A stretch of DNA of 33,420 bases. It comes from Alphaproteobacteria bacterium. GTDB taxonomy: Bacteria; Pseudomonadota; Alphaproteobacteria; UBA9219. The position numbers were made by a program, and so were the translations under genes. The notes below the pieces were generated by a model. It ran no database searches. It was not told where the DNA came from and saw nothing but the letters and a program-made list of their open reading frames with translations. Location: positions 1 to 33,420 of the forward strand of contig JAQUHK010000008.1 of NCBI GenBank assembly GCA_028683655.1, written 5' to 3'. This document shows positions 1 through 8,423 of this stretch, piece after piece (positions within the stretch are counted from its first letter, which is position 1; every line of letters begins with the position of its first letter).

Positions 1-1352
1 CGCAATTCGAGACTCTGGCCAACGGCGATAAGACCGATGAAACTGTCGCCGTCGCGGGCCGCATTATGTCGATCCGCAATAACGGCATGTTTATCGATAT
101 TCAGGACGACAGCGACCGCCTGCAAATCTTTCACGATCTGAAGGCCGCCAATCCGGCACATCTTGAACTGCTCAAGCTGCTTGATCTGGGCGATATTGTC
201 GGCATCACCGGCAAGGTCCGTCGCACGCCGCGCGGGGAAATCACGGTCGATGCGGCCAGCCTGATCATCTTGTCCAAAGCCCTTGAGCCACCGCCCGAAA
301 AGTATCACGGACTGAAGGATGTCGAGATGCGGTTCCGTCATCGCGAGCAAGACATCGTCTCAACCCCCAAGACCCGCGAAACACTACGCGCACGCTTTAA
401 AATGATCGCCGCGATGCGCCGCTATCTTGACAATGCGGGCTTCATGGAAGTCGAAACGCCGATGATGCATGTCATGGCGGGCGGGGCCATCGCCAAGCCC
501 TTCGTCACACATCACAACGCGCTGAACATGCCGCTTTACATGCGCATTGCGCCGGAGCTTCACCTCAAAAGAATCGTCATCGGCGGCCTGTCGGAGAAAA
601 TCTTCGAGATCAACCGCTGCTTCCGCAATGAAGGGATCAGCCCCAAGCACAATCCCGAGTTCACCTCGATTGAGATATATCAGGCGTACGTCGATTTCAC
701 GACGATGATCGAGCTGACCGAAAAGATCGTCGAGCATGTCGCGCTAACTCTGCACGGCCAGACAAAGGTAACCTTCGGCGACAAGGAAATCGACTTCGCC
801 GCCCCATGGCCACGCAAGAGCATGGTCGATCTGATCACCGAGCATACAGGCCTCGATCTTTATGCCTACCCTGAAGCCGCCGATGCGACGCAAGCAGCTC
901 TCGCCAAGGGCCTGAAGGTTCAGGAAGGGCTGAGCTGGGGACAAGTGGTCGAAGCGATCTTTGGCGATTACGTCGAAGACAAGCTGATCCAGCCAACGCA
1001 TGTCATCGACCTGCCCAAGGAAATCTCACCACTGTCAAAAGCATGGCCGGATCGCCCGCATGTGGCACAGCGTTTCGAAACCTATGTCAATGGCTGGGAA
1101 ATCGCCAACGCGTTCAGCGAGTTAAACGACCCACGTGAACAACGCGCCCGCTTCCTTGAGCAAGCCGAGCAAAAGCGCGGCCCCGATGAGCCTCCTCACC
1201 CGATTGATGAGGATTTCATCAAGGCCCTATCGTTCGGCATGCCGCCGATGGGCGGCCTTGGAATCGGCGTCGACCGCCTCGCCATGCTGATGACGGACAG
1301 CCAAACCATCCGCGAGGTCATCGTCTTCCCGACGATGCGCCCGCTGGATTAA
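1..1352 (+). CDS. lysS: Lysyl-tRNA synthetase, class II (5' partial)
   Basis: Charges tRNA-Lys with lysine in the cytoplasm. The reading frame is open to the window's left edge (codons in phase from base 3), so the true start is outside; about 450 residues are visible and roughly 50 N-terminal residues are missing compared with the usual ~500. The N-terminal OB-fold anticodon-binding part is seen (VAGRIMSIRNNGMFIDIQD), followed by the class II catalytic core: motif 2 around FRNEGISPKHNPEFTSIE and motif 3 near the C-terminus, GMPPMGGLGIGVDRLAML. Many alphaproteobacteria use the unrelated class I enzyme instead, so a class II copy is a lineage clue. Followed by a strong hairpin and a gene-free gap. 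Confidence 0.97.
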   Translation, partial: QFETLANGDKTDETVAVAGRIMSIRNNGMFIDIQDDSDRLQIFHDLKAANPAHLELLKLLDLGDIVGITGKVRRTPRGEITVDAASLIILSKALEPPPEKYHGLKDVEMRFRHREQDIVSTPKTRETLRARFKMIAAMRRYLDNAGFMEVETPMMHVMAGGAIAKPFVTHHNALNMPLYMRIAPELHLKRIVIGGLSEKIFEINRCFRNEGISPKHNPEFTSIEIYQAYVDFTTMIELTEKIVEHVALTLHGQTKVTFGDKEIDFAAPWPRKSMVDLITEHTGLDLYAYPEAADATQAALAKGLKVQEGLSWGQVVEAIFGDYVEDKLIQPTHVIDLPKEISPLSKAWPDRPHVAQRFETYVNGWEIANAFSELNDPREQRARFLEQAEQKRGPDEPPHPIDEDFIKALSFGMPPMGGLGIGVDRLAMLMTDSQTIREVIVFPTMRPLD

Positions 1353-1684
1353 CGTCCCTTTCGAGAAAACACCGCCTGCTGCGACAGGAAGAGGCCCCGC
1401 CCTCTTCCTGTCCGGCAGTTCGGGCAAAACCCCAGCCGAAACGAGCAACCACGGCGACCATTAGAGGTCAAATCGATCCTTGGGCAAATTCAAACCTCCG
1501 GATGCCTCAAATTTGAGCCTGGAGGCACCCCACAGCGTCGAAGTGACTTTTTGGCTAGGATGGGTGCGGATGTTTTTCCACGCCTGTAGTGTGCCTCTGA
1601 GCGCGTGTGATCGCTATATAGCAATTAACCATAGTTCTGTTGCCAGAGCCCCAAGCAACTTGCCCGACAGACCGAAACGCGCTC
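1353..1684. other. Gene-free gap between lysS and the convergent membrane-protein gene
   Basis: Apart from the hairpin at 1383-1412, this stretch holds a 12-bp perfect palindrome CTCAAATTTGAG (1506-1517), a GCTATATAGC palindrome (1613-1622) and one TTAACCAT octamer (1625-1632) resembling a CtrA half-site. The open frames here have no ribosome-binding site and no recognisable protein, so I see no gene. Confidence 0.5.
1383..1412 (+). terminator. Hairpin downstream of lysS, possible terminator
   Basis: A perfect 12-bp stem (GACAGGAAGAGG at 1383-1394 pairing with 1401-1412) around a 6-base loop starts 31 bases after the lysS stop codon. There is no T-run after it, so it may act as a Rho-dependent end or mRNA 3'-stabilising hairpin rather than a classical intrinsic terminator. 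Confidence 0.45.
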
Positions 1685-2182
1685 TTAAAGCCCACGATTA
1701 TGGAGAACCTCGCTGAGCGACGATTCCGTCGCGACGTCGGGGCCCCATATGGCCTCCAGCTGGGCTGTTCCCTCTTTGAGCGTGCGCAGGCGACTTTCCT
1801 GATTGATCCGAACGACTGAGCCGACAATCGGCGGCACCAGATAAAGGATCAGATGCCCAAGCCCCGCCGCGCCAAGCATGACCGCCCATGTCGTGGACTG
1901 CCCCATGATCGAGAGCGCAAACTCCATCGTTTGCCCATGCTGCCAAAGCTCGACCATAAAGGGCAGGACACCGGCAAAATTCAGATAACCGACAGCCGCC
2001 AGCTCGCTGCGCCGCTCATCCGTATCGGTCAACAAGGCGACAAGCGTCGGGGTGAGCCCCAGACAAACCACAAGTGTCGGTAAACCGAACGGCACAAAAC
2101 AGCCGAACAACGTCATCAGGAGGACCGTTTTGCCGCCCCCTTTCTTTTTCGCCTTCCCTTCCGGTTTCTTGTCCTTAGCCAT
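1685..2182 (-). CDS. Small membrane protein paired with kinase-like protein
   Basis: Unrecognised protein of 165 residues. The ATG at 2182 is chosen because AGGGGGG stands just upstream and because a longer reading would overlap the upstream kinase-like gene. The first ~18 residues are Lys/Gly-rich (MAKDKKPEGKAKKKGGG), followed by a hydrophobic pair (TVLLMTLFGCFVPFGLPTLVVCLGL), a further weak hydrophobic stretch around residue 75-90 and a strong one near 115-135 (WAVMLGAAGLGHLILYLVPP). The C-terminal ~30 residues are charged and probably cytoplasmic. It begins 10 bases after the stop of the kinase-like gene, so the two should be co-transcribed; a membrane partner of that protein is a reasonable inference, but no family is assigned. 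Confidence 0.75.
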   Translation of the reverse strand: MAKDKKPEGKAKKKGGGKTVLLMTLFGCFVPFGLPTLVVCLGLTPTLVALLTDTDERRSELAAVGYLNFAGVLPFMVELWQHGQTMEFALSIMGQSTTWAVMLGAAGLGHLILYLVPPIVGSVVRINQESRLRTLKEGTAQLEAIWGPDVATESSLSEVLHNRGL

Positions 2183-2192
2183 CCAATCCCCC

Positions 2193-4229
2193 CTAAACGC
2201 CCATACTCTGCAACATCGCCCGCCCCAGTGCGACAGCCATAAAAACAATCGCAATGAAACAGGCAATCGACGCCGCAACCGGCTTGCCGATCTCTCGTGC
2301 GATTTGCTCCTTGTTCTGCATCGCCTGCTCGATCATCGCCTTTTCCCGCTGGATATCCCGATACAGTTTACGAGCCTCCATAAAATCCTGCTCGTCGCCG
2401 ACGATCCGATCGGGATCGTCAACTCTTTTAAGTAAAAGCGACAGACTTCCCTTTGCAACGGCATCCTTGGCCTGCTTGCGCACCTTTTCCTGAAACGGCT
2501 TGCTGAGGAACCGGTTCAAGGCAGGCTCGACCATCGGCAACAGCCACATCGACAAAGCGGGCAGACTGTCCGGCCCATAGCGATACTGAAGCTCACCATA
2601 AAGCGACAAAATAGCCAACCCGCGACGGACCGGCGTTTCGGTGGGCCCCATCGCCTGAAACAGCGAGTCACTACGCTTTTCCCGCGCGATCAGGTAGGCA
2701 GCGATATGCCTGTCCATCGGCTCGGTGGGCTTGTTGCCGCGCTGGGCCACGCGTTCTAATGCCGGTAAAAGAAAGCGCGGCGAGCCCACATGCTCGCCGC
2801 GCAGCATAGGACTAAGACAGGGCAGGCTCGGGGTCAGTTCATAAAGCGCACGCTCAAGACCACTGCCGAATGTCGTTCGTTCGATATAACCGCGCGCCCG
2901 CTCTAAAAGCTGGGCGAGCGGCACCAAATCGACCTTGGCATCCTTTTGCGCATTCACCCAAGCCGTCACGAACTGGGCCATGATAATCTCGCTGACAAGC
3001 TGCACATCGCGCCCGTTCGCCACCGCATCGACCAGCATGGAGGAAATACCGGCAGGCATCACGGCAATCCCGCGATAACGGATCGGCGAAGCCGGATCCA
3101 GCGCGATGCAAACACGCGTGACAAGCTGCTCGGCATAGCGGGCACTCTTGCCGCCTTCCCGTGAATGGGCAATCATCTCCCCAACGTCTTTAGACTTCTC
3201 CTCATCGCCCAGCGAACGGATCAACCATTTTTCAAGCCCGCCATTTTCGATGACTTTAACGGCCTCATCGACATTCTGCGCCAATGCGGCGGCCAGGGGA
3301 CGCACCTGCCAATATTCTTTTCCACCAATATCAAAATGGCGGCTGGCGCGGCGGCCCGTATCCGAGCTTTTGGGAGTCAACCGACGCCCCGTCATCCACA
3401 TTTCCAAATCTTCCGCAGACCAGCGCAGCCGCGTGTCGTCGCTTAAAAGACCACGCAGAAGTTCGATATGCGACTGAGGCAAGCGATGCTTACCTATCAT
3501 CGCATTGAACGTCCCCTTCTCCATCTTCACACGAATAATCGTCTGGTCGTCCATCCCTTTAAAAGGATTACCCCCCAGAACGACCATCGCCAACGTCACA
3601 CCAAAGGCATAACAATCGTCAAGATGAATGCCGAGCCCGCGCCCGATCGGCTCGCACATCGCGCGCTCGATCGTCTCGAAAATCACGGGCTGACCGACAC
3701 CAGAGGGGGCCGAAAGCCCCTCGCCAATTTGCGGCGGGGTCGTACTGCCCTCGCGCCAGAAAATGTTTGTCGGACGGATGCCTCCATGAACAATCCCTGT
3801 CCGGTGAAATTCCAAAAGAGCCTTGATCAGCGGCATCACAAACGTGTGATTGACGCTGTCCTCGCTCATCGTCGCATGTGTTTCGTCAAGCGACTGCCAA
3901 TAGCGCACCAAGAGAGGCCGCTCATAGACAAGCGCAAAATAATTCGCATTGTCGGCAGGCCAGTTCACAGCCCCATAATCACGCAACCGGATAACGCTGG
4001 CACTGTCCACCATCTTCATCGCGGTGACTTGATCCAGCCGCGGCTGGAGCCCACGCGAACAAACGACAGCCATCAGGTCCTGCGACGCATCATTGCGCAG
4101 CCGCGCGGCAAAAGCCGCCCCGCCAGCGCACCCCAGCTCTGGCAACGGTTTGTCGGGATAGATCGTGACGCGACCTTCCATCGAAAGGCCGCCGTCCACA
4201 TCCTCCTTGACGACTTTTTCCTGAGACAT
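2193..4229 (-). CDS. Protein-kinase-like (pseudokinase) protein with C-terminal membrane anchor
   Basis: 678 residues from the ATG at 4229, which follows GGGAAAGAG; an in-frame start 16 codons upstream is less likely. Residues ~20-290 look like a Ser/Thr protein kinase fold: VHGGIRPTNIFW (147-158) sits where the catalytic loop HRDLKPxN should be, and LDDCYAFGVTLAMVVLGGNPF (203-223) matches the helix-F region. The key residues are changed: the HRD aspartate is Gly, the lysine is Arg, the DFG segment reads IGEGLSAP, and no VAIK lysine is obvious in LMAVVCSR. It therefore looks catalytically dead, a scaffold or sensor. The middle ~350 residues are helical and unrecognised; the last ~30 form a transmembrane segment (ASIACFIAIVFMAVALG). 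Operon with the small membrane protein downstream; divergent from the chemoreceptor. Confidence 0.8.
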   Translation of the reverse strand: MSQEKVVKEDVDGGLSMEGRVTIYPDKPLPELGCAGGAAFAARLRNDASQDLMAVVCSRGLQPRLDQVTAMKMVDSASVIRLRDYGAVNWPADNANYFALVYERPLLVRYWQSLDETHATMSEDSVNHTFVMPLIKALLEFHRTGIVHGGIRPTNIFWREGSTTPPQIGEGLSAPSGVGQPVIFETIERAMCEPIGRGLGIHLDDCYAFGVTLAMVVLGGNPFKGMDDQTIIRVKMEKGTFNAMIGKHRLPQSHIELLRGLLSDDTRLRWSAEDLEMWMTGRRLTPKSSDTGRRASRHFDIGGKEYWQVRPLAAALAQNVDEAVKVIENGGLEKWLIRSLGDEEKSKDVGEMIAHSREGGKSARYAEQLVTRVCIALDPASPIRYRGIAVMPAGISSMLVDAVANGRDVQLVSEIIMAQFVTAWVNAQKDAKVDLVPLAQLLERARGYIERTTFGSGLERALYELTPSLPCLSPMLRGEHVGSPRFLLPALERVAQRGNKPTEPMDRHIAAYLIAREKRSDSLFQAMGPTETPVRRGLAILSLYGELQYRYGPDSLPALSMWLLPMVEPALNRFLSKPFQEKVRKQAKDAVAKGSLSLLLKRVDDPDRIVGDEQDFMEARKLYRDIQREKAMIEQAMQNKEQIAREIGKPVAASIACFIAIVFMAVALGRAMLQSMGV

Positions 4230-4424
4230 CTCTTTCCCTGAAAAATGTACCCGATAATTCTCTTCCTTCCTTACCAAGGAAGATCAAAGAAGTCGTTAAC
4301 CACAACTAAGACAATGAAAACAAATATTATTGGCATTCGTCGGTGTGTGGGCATCAAGATTTTGTTAACCATAGTAAGCTGTACTTCAACAATGATTTCC
4401 CTCTCTCCCTATCAGGTTCGTTCC
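4230..4424. promoter_or_regulatory. Divergent control region with TTAACC boxes and an inverted repeat
   Basis: Lies between the leftward kinase-like gene and the rightward chemoreceptor. It contains a perfect 8-bp inverted repeat, TCTTCCTT (4261-4268) and AAGGAAGA (4276-4283), and two GTTAACCA direct repeats at 4295-4302 and 4364-4371, the second extended to TTAACCAT (4365-4372). TTAACCAT is the classic CtrA half-site of alphaproteobacteria, and CtrA commonly controls motility and chemotaxis genes; control by CtrA here is an inference from the motif only. Confidence 0.4.
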
Positions 4425-5822
4425 ATGCTTTTTAACAAGCCCGCGGCCGCCAAAGAGCCCCCGACAGAGTCGTTCACCACCTTTCAACAAAAAGGACCTT
4501 CCCTTGAGGAACTTCGTGCTTCGGTTCATGAACTAGAGACGGGAAAAGCCTGCTTCACCTATTTGACCCGAGAAGACGAAGCTGCAAAATTCCTGCGCCC
4601 TATTGCAAAGGCACTGCGCAACAAGACCGCGATGATGCTCGAGTCGATCGTCAATATCTGGGTCGAACAGACAAGGCCGTTTCTCGTCATCACCGAGATG
4701 TTCCGCGACATGCGCGACCTTGGGAAACGCAGCCAAAGCATGGCCGCCGCCTCGGAAGAAATGATGGCCTCGATCAACGAAGTGGGCCGGTCGGCTGAAA
4801 TCGTCGCGCAGGATGCCCAGAACGTGAAGCACGAACTTTCAGGCAGTGTCGACTCCGTCAATCAGGCACTCTCCACCATGGACGGCATCTCGGCGGCATT
4901 CAACGGCCTGACCGACAAGGTCCACACACTGGACAAAGCATCCGAGCAAATCGCCGCCATCCTCAAAACGATCGAGAAAATCGCCAGCCAGACAAATCTG
5001 CTGGCCCTGAACGCCACAATCGAAGCCGCACGAGCCGGCGAAGCCGGAAAAGGCTTTGCCGTCGTCGCGAGCGAGGTCAAGAATCTGGCCAAACAAACAT
5101 CCGGCGCCACCGAAGATATCCGCCAGCGCATCACGGCCCTGCAACAAGGCATGAGCGACATGCTCGCTTCCATGAATGAAGGAACAACACGCGTCAGTGA
5201 AGGCACGACCGTGATCCAGTCGGTCAGCGACAGCATTCATGCCGTCGGCACACAAATGGACACCGTCGCCGGGAAAATGGCCGAAGTCTCGGCGACCGTC
5301 AAAGAACAGTCGCAAGTCGTCGGCGAAGTCACCCAGAATATCGCCATCATTGCCACCATGAGTCAGGAACTGCTCCACCATTGCGAACTAGTGACCGACG
5401 GCATCCAGCAATCCAGCAAATTCGTCCAATCCGGCCTTGCCGAAGTCACAAAAGACCTCGACACCGACATGCTGGTCCTCGCGACAAAAGCCGATCACGC
5501 CACCTTTAAAAAGAACGTCATCGATACGCTCTTGGGAATGGGCTCATCGAAAAGCACCGCCCTTTCCGATCACCACACCTGCCGCCTCGGCAAATGGTAC
5601 GACGAGCAACATGCCGACCTCATCACCAATCTCCCTGCCTTCGCCCGACTGGCAGGACCGCATGAACGCGTCCACAGCCACGGGCGCAAGGCGCTGGAGC
5701 ATTTCGAAAACGATGACCCCTCCGCCGCATTGGAAGAGGCCAAACTTATGGACAAAGCGTCAATCGAAGTCATCCAGCTTCTGGATGAAATCCACCGCCA
5801 AATCATGCACAAATTCGACTAA
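4425..5822 (+). CDS. Soluble methyl-accepting chemotaxis protein with CZB domain
   Basis: Cytoplasmic chemoreceptor that should signal through CheA/CheW arrays. There is no transmembrane segment. I choose the ATG at 4425 ([10 protein letters not shown]...), after a weak CAGGTT; the longest frame would start at 4245 inside the divergent promoter region, and 4392 is another option. The signalling hairpin tip is unmistakable ([20 protein letters not shown], then [18 protein letters not shown]) around residues 185-225. The C-terminal ~100 residues form a chemoreceptor zinc-binding (CZB) domain: a His in [10 protein letters not shown], the Cys of [10 protein letters not shown] and two His in [10 protein letters not shown] are the expected zinc ligands. 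CZB receptors in other bacteria respond to oxidants or zinc, so redox/metal sensing is the likely input. 465 residues. Confidence 0.93.
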   Translation: MLFNKPAAAKEPPTESFTTFQQKGPSLEELRASVHELETGKACFTYLTREDEAAKFLRPIAKALRNKTAMMLESIVNIWVEQTRPFLVITEMFRDMRDLGKRSQSMAAASEEMMASINEVGRSAEIVAQDAQNVKHELSGSVDSVNQALSTMDGISAAFNGLTDKVHTLDKASEQIAAILKTIEKIASQTNLLALNATIEAARAGEAGKGFAVVASEVKNLAKQTSGATEDIRQRITALQQGMSDMLASMNEGTTRVSEGTTVIQSVSDSIHAVGTQMDTVAGKMAEVSATVKEQSQVVGEVTQNIAIIATMSQELLHHCELVTDGIQQSSKFVQSGLAEVTKDLDTDMLVLATKADHATFKKNVIDTLLGMGSSKSTALSDHHTCRLGKWYDEQHADLITNLPAFARLAGPHERVHSHGRKALEHFENDDPSAALEEAKLMDKASIEVIQLLDEIHRQIMHKFD

Positions 5823-5824
5823 GA

Positions 5825-6025
5825 CCAATGGCCCAATGAAAGGCGACACACTGAGCCCCGTCCCTCGCAGGAGGGGTTAGGATGGGGGCGGACGGTCAGG
5901 CGCAAAACTAATGGTTGTTGTCCCAGCCACTCTCCCTATCCAGCCTTCGGCCTTGATGCCCTTCGGCGTCAAGGCCGAAGGAGAGGAAAATCTGACGGTA
6001 TGTGGTCTGTTCATTGGCCCGTTGG
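5825..6025. repeat. 201-bp non-coding segment bounded by imperfect inverted repeats
   Basis: This covers most of the gene-free gap 5823-6255. CCAATGGCCCAATGAA (5825-5840) is matched at 14 of 16 positions by the reverse complement of 6010-6025. Inside is a long hairpin with 17-bp arms (5944-5960 and 5965-5981, one G-T pair) and a 4-base loop, plus a C/G-rich stretch at 5854-5893. It starts 2 bases after the chemoreceptor stop. It could be a miniature transposable element or a terminator plus repetitive DNA; no target duplication was found. From 6026 to 6255 I see nothing except a probable tRNA promoter region. Confidence 0.35.
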
Positions 6026-6255
6026 CATAACATCAAACCCGCGCAACAAACAACTTACGCGTCATTCCTGCTCTACGTTATCCCCCCCCCATCGCCCTCG
6101 ACCAACCCGCCTAGCCTTGTCGCGTTTCCGTCAATCCCCCACACAAGTCGGTTATAGTTAATCTTTCAACAGAACGCCCCCCCAAAGAAAGACAATGGAA
6201 CCATATTCGCCCTTGCACAGGACCGCCTGTTTGCGCTAAAAAGACCGCCTCGCAT

Positions 6256-6331
6256 GTCTCCTTCGTCTAGAGGCCTAGGACATCGCCCTCTCACGGCGGT
6301 AACACGGGTTCGAATCCCGTAGGAGACGCCA
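6256..6331 (+). tRNA. tRNA-Glu (anticodon CTC)
   Basis: A 76-base tRNA including an encoded CCA. The acceptor stem GTCTCCT (6256-6262) pairs with AGGAGAC (6321-6327), followed by discriminator G and CCA. The anticodon stem TCGCC/GGCGG encloses the loop CTCTCAC, giving anticodon CTC for GAG codons. The T arm reads CGGGTTCGAATCCCG. Its 3' 57 bases are also the antisense coding sequence for the C-terminus of the neighbouring recombinase, the signature of an element integrated at a tRNA 3' end. Confidence 0.97.
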
Positions 6332-7798
6332 TTTGGGATTATGGGGTACTTGTTGAAGTGCCTCGAACGGTTTTCTCAAAGTATATCTGAGGGTTGACCC
6401 CTCCATTTGTAAGTTCGAAAACACGAATCCGAGCATTTGTCGTTTTTGCTCCGTTTTAGAACTGGCGAACATTTCTGCGCTATTCGAGAGCATCGTAATC
6501 ACATTGCCAAGGGTATCTTGGCTGTCTTTGGATGGCTCCTCCATTTGATTTAGGCGGCTTTCGATCTCCTGTTTGCGTAGTTGAAGTTCTTTGTTCTTGG
6601 CCTCGTACATGTCTTTGCCAATATTGCCATCGATCAGAAGATCGGTCAGGCGGCTGAGCTTTTGCGTAAGCTGGGTCTGTTCGGTCTGTAGCTCCTTGGC
6701 TGTGGTTTTGTTGAGCTGTTTTTCTTGATCGTCCGTCTTGGCGATATAGTCCAGCACATCCGTCAACAAGTCTTGTGGCATAGCAAAGGATTGTAGAGCA
6801 TCCGTGATCTGCTCAATTACCGCATCCTCCTTTACCCAGATTATCTTGTTCTGGTTGGCAGGATTACGCACCATCAGGTAGACGTATTGCTTCTTTTGAA
6901 GCGCACAGGTGGCTTTACGCCCTGAGGCGGCGCACGTAATAAGCCCGCGTAGTAAGAACGGATGGCGCGTGATCCTGATGGCTTGCTGAGGCATGCCCGC
7001 GTAGCGTTTACGCTCTTCACACGCCTGAAACACCCTTGGCTCGACTAGCTTGGGATAGGCATGCGGATAGAGCTTGTCCTTGATCCGCATTAGGCCACTG
7101 TAGAACGGATTGCTCAGGATGTTGGCCACGGTCTGGATGACTAGCGGCTGGCCCTTGCGGGTGAGCAAACCCCAGTCCCCTGATTTACGGGCAAGCTCGG
7201 CCATCGAGTACACGCCCGACGCATAGTCATTGAACAGCTTTTGAATCAGCGGCGCACGCTGCGGGTCGATAACAATGATGCCCCGCCCCGTGGTGGGATC
7301 AGTTTCGTTCAGGTAGCCAAGCGGTGCTTGGGCAATCCATTCGCCCTTGCCAATCTTGTGCTTGATGCTGCGGCGCACATTGTCCGAGAGCTGATCCGTA
7401 TAGGACTGGGCCATAACGGTTCCCATGTTCCACATCATCTTTTGCATGCTGTTGGCGTTCTTATCGATCACATTGCCTTCGCGCACAAAGTGGATTTCAA
7501 GGATGTTCTTTTCCATCAGGCTGTTTAGAACAGGTGTATGGGTAAAACTGCGCTGCAAGCGGTCTACGCAATCAATAATGAGGGCGTGACGAGACTTCTG
7601 CTTTTTCAGAAAATCAATCATGCGCTCAAACTCAGGGCGATAGCCTTTGGTCGAGCTTTCTATAATGCGGAACACCTGAACAACGTCCAGACCTTTGCGT
7701 TCGGCATAGGTTTGCAGATTGGCAAGCTGGGCCTCAAGGGAATGGCCTGCTTCCTGTTCGGGTGTTGAGACGCGAGCGAGAATAATAGCTGGGTGCAT
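6275..7798 (-). CDS. Large serine recombinase (element integrase)
   Basis: Catalyses site-specific integration and excision of the surrounding element. 507 residues. The N-terminal resolvase domain (~1-150) has the nucleophile in ARVSTPEQ (Ser11) and the conserved arginine in IIDCVDRLQRS. The Recombinase domain follows (~155-265, including PLGYLNETDPTTGRGIIVID and NILSNPFYSGLMRIKDKLYP), then a zinc-ribbon-like segment (LLRGLITCAASGRKATC) and a coiled coil at ~355-430. The ATG at 7798 follows AAAGGATTG. The last 16 residues (LLRDSNPCYRRERAMS) are encoded antisense to tRNA-Glu, so the present C-terminus is created by the integration site. A small gene lies immediately upstream on the same strand and is probably co-transcribed. 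Confidence 0.95.
   Translation of the reverse strand: MHPAIILARVSTPEQEAGHSLEAQLANLQTYAERKGLDVVQVFRIIESSTKGYRPEFERMIDFLKKQKSRHALIIDCVDRLQRSFTHTPVLNSLMEKNILEIHFVREGNVIDKNANSMQKMMWNMGTVMAQSYTDQLSDNVRRSIKHKIGKGEWIAQAPLGYLNETDPTTGRGIIVIDPQRAPLIQKLFNDYASGVYSMAELARKSGDWGLLTRKGQPLVIQTVANILSNPFYSGLMRIKDKLYPHAYPKLVEPRVFQACEERKRYAGMPQQAIRITRHPFLLRGLITCAASGRKATCALQKKQYVYLMVRNPANQNKIIWVKEDAVIEQITDALQSFAMPQDLLTDVLDYIAKTDDQEKQLNKTTAKELQTEQTQLTQKLSRLTDLLIDGNIGKDMYEAKNKELQLRKQEIESRLNQMEEPSKDSQDTLGNVITMLSNSAEMFASSKTEQKRQMLGFVFSNLQMEGSTLRYTLRKPFEALQQVPHNPKWRLLRDSNPCYRRERAMS
6320..6341 (+). other. Putative attachment site, left (tRNA-Glu 3' end)
   Basis: Begins with TAGGAGACGCCATT (the tRNA 3' end plus two bases) and continues through GGATTA. 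It matches 21444-21465 at 19 of 22 positions (shared core GACGCCATT and GGATTA). Short, imperfect identity is normal for serine recombinases, whose left and right sites share only a small core. Confidence 0.55.
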
Positions 7799-7904
7799 GA
7801 GACAATCCTTTCAATGGTAAGGAACAAAGTCAACGAATAGAAGTCGGGGCGTCAAGTCACCCCTATGGGATAAAGTTCTAAAAACGGGCAATAACAATTC
7901 AGAT

Positions 7905-8087
7905 TCAGGAACTTGGCGGCTCAAGATTTTTTCTGGCGCAGACCTCGCGCTCGACCTCTCTGAACAAACGAACAAGGCCGACAAGGTTATGGAATGCCTC
8001 GGCGGCTTCTTCCTCGGTATAGGGTTTGTCTGGGCTATAGGCATTCAGCTTTTCTTGAAACTTCTTGTAATCGACGGATACGAGCAT
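7905..8087 (-). CDS. Small hypothetical protein upstream of the recombinase
   Basis: 60 residues, MLVSVDYKKFQEKLNAY through ...KNLEPPSS. The ATG at 8087 has GGGAGAAC upstream at good spacing. The sequence is acidic and helical (YTEEEAAEAFHNLVGLVRLF), without membrane segments or cysteine pairs. It precedes the recombinase gene by about 106 bases on the same strand, a common position for small accessory or regulatory proteins of such elements; a directionality-factor or regulator role is speculation. Not assigned to a family. Confidence 0.65.
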   Translation of the reverse strand: MLVSVDYKKFQEKLNAYSPDKPYTEEEAAEAFHNLVGLVRLFREVEREVCARKNLEPPSS

Positions 8088-8107
8088 GGTGTTCTCCCAT
8101 AAAAAAT

Positions 8108-8134
8108 GCCCGCCATAAAAAGCTATGGACGGGC
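8108..8134 (-). promoter_or_regulatory. Leader hairpin upstream of the recombinase operon
   Basis: GCCCGCCAT (8108-8116) pairs with ATGGACGGGC (8125-8134) with one bulged A and an 8-base loop. It ends about 20 bases before the ATG at 8087, so on the leftward mRNA it would be in the 5' untranslated leader. It may affect translation or mark the end of a rightward transcript; there is no further evidence. Confidence 0.3.
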
Positions 8135-8206
8135 GGTTAAAATTTCTGGCCTCACAACAAGGCTATGAATACACATCCCATATAAGGGACGTGACTTCGC
8201 ACTTTT

Positions 8207-8280
8207 GGGCTTTAGCCCGCAAATGCGTCTGCGGTCAGACCGCTGTGGTCAGACCAAACGCGCAACTTGCGCAAAGCTTT
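8207..8280 (-). repeat. Structured repeat, copy R1
   Basis: One of four related ~70-75 bp units. Reading the minus strand: AAAGCTTT, palindrome GCGCAAGTTGCGC (8260-8272), a long central hairpin in which GCGT (8225-8228) pairs with ACGC (8258-8261) and GGTCAGACC pairs with its neighbour copy, then palindrome GGGCTTTAGCCC (8207-8218). A further GGTCTGACC at 8283-8291 abuts it. A short frame on the minus strand, ATG then VRPESFAQVARLV and stop, spans the first palindrome. With the leader hairpin it fills the gene-free stretch 8088-8423. Confidence 0.65.
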
Positions 8281-8423
8281 CTGGTCTGACCATTACAAAC
8301 AGACAGACTAAAACACAGACAAAACGTTTGAGAATTGGGGACGCGGATATATTGCTAAAAACAGGCAATGTAAAAACGTCTACCTACATTACCATCGACA
8401 TATGACGACGACAGAGCGGCCTA

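Noticed and set aside
1480-1716. Plus-strand frame of 78 codons downstream of lysS
   Set aside because: No ribosome-binding site, no recognisable protein, overlaps the convergent gene's 3' end and contains palindromes and low-complexity sequence.
3468-4241. Plus-strand 257-codon frame opposite the kinase-like gene
   Set aside because: Antisense shadow; Arg/His-rich composition typical of the complement of a GC-rich gene and no start signal.
8233-8291. CRISPR-like array from three GGTCAGACC/GGTCTGACC units
   Set aside because: Units are only 9 bases, alternate in orientation and have unequal short gaps; they are hairpin arms of repeat R1, not CRISPR repeats.
8205-8405. Plus-strand frame of 66 codons
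   Set aside because: It runs through repeat R1 and its hairpins and has no good ribosome-binding site; better explained by the repeat.
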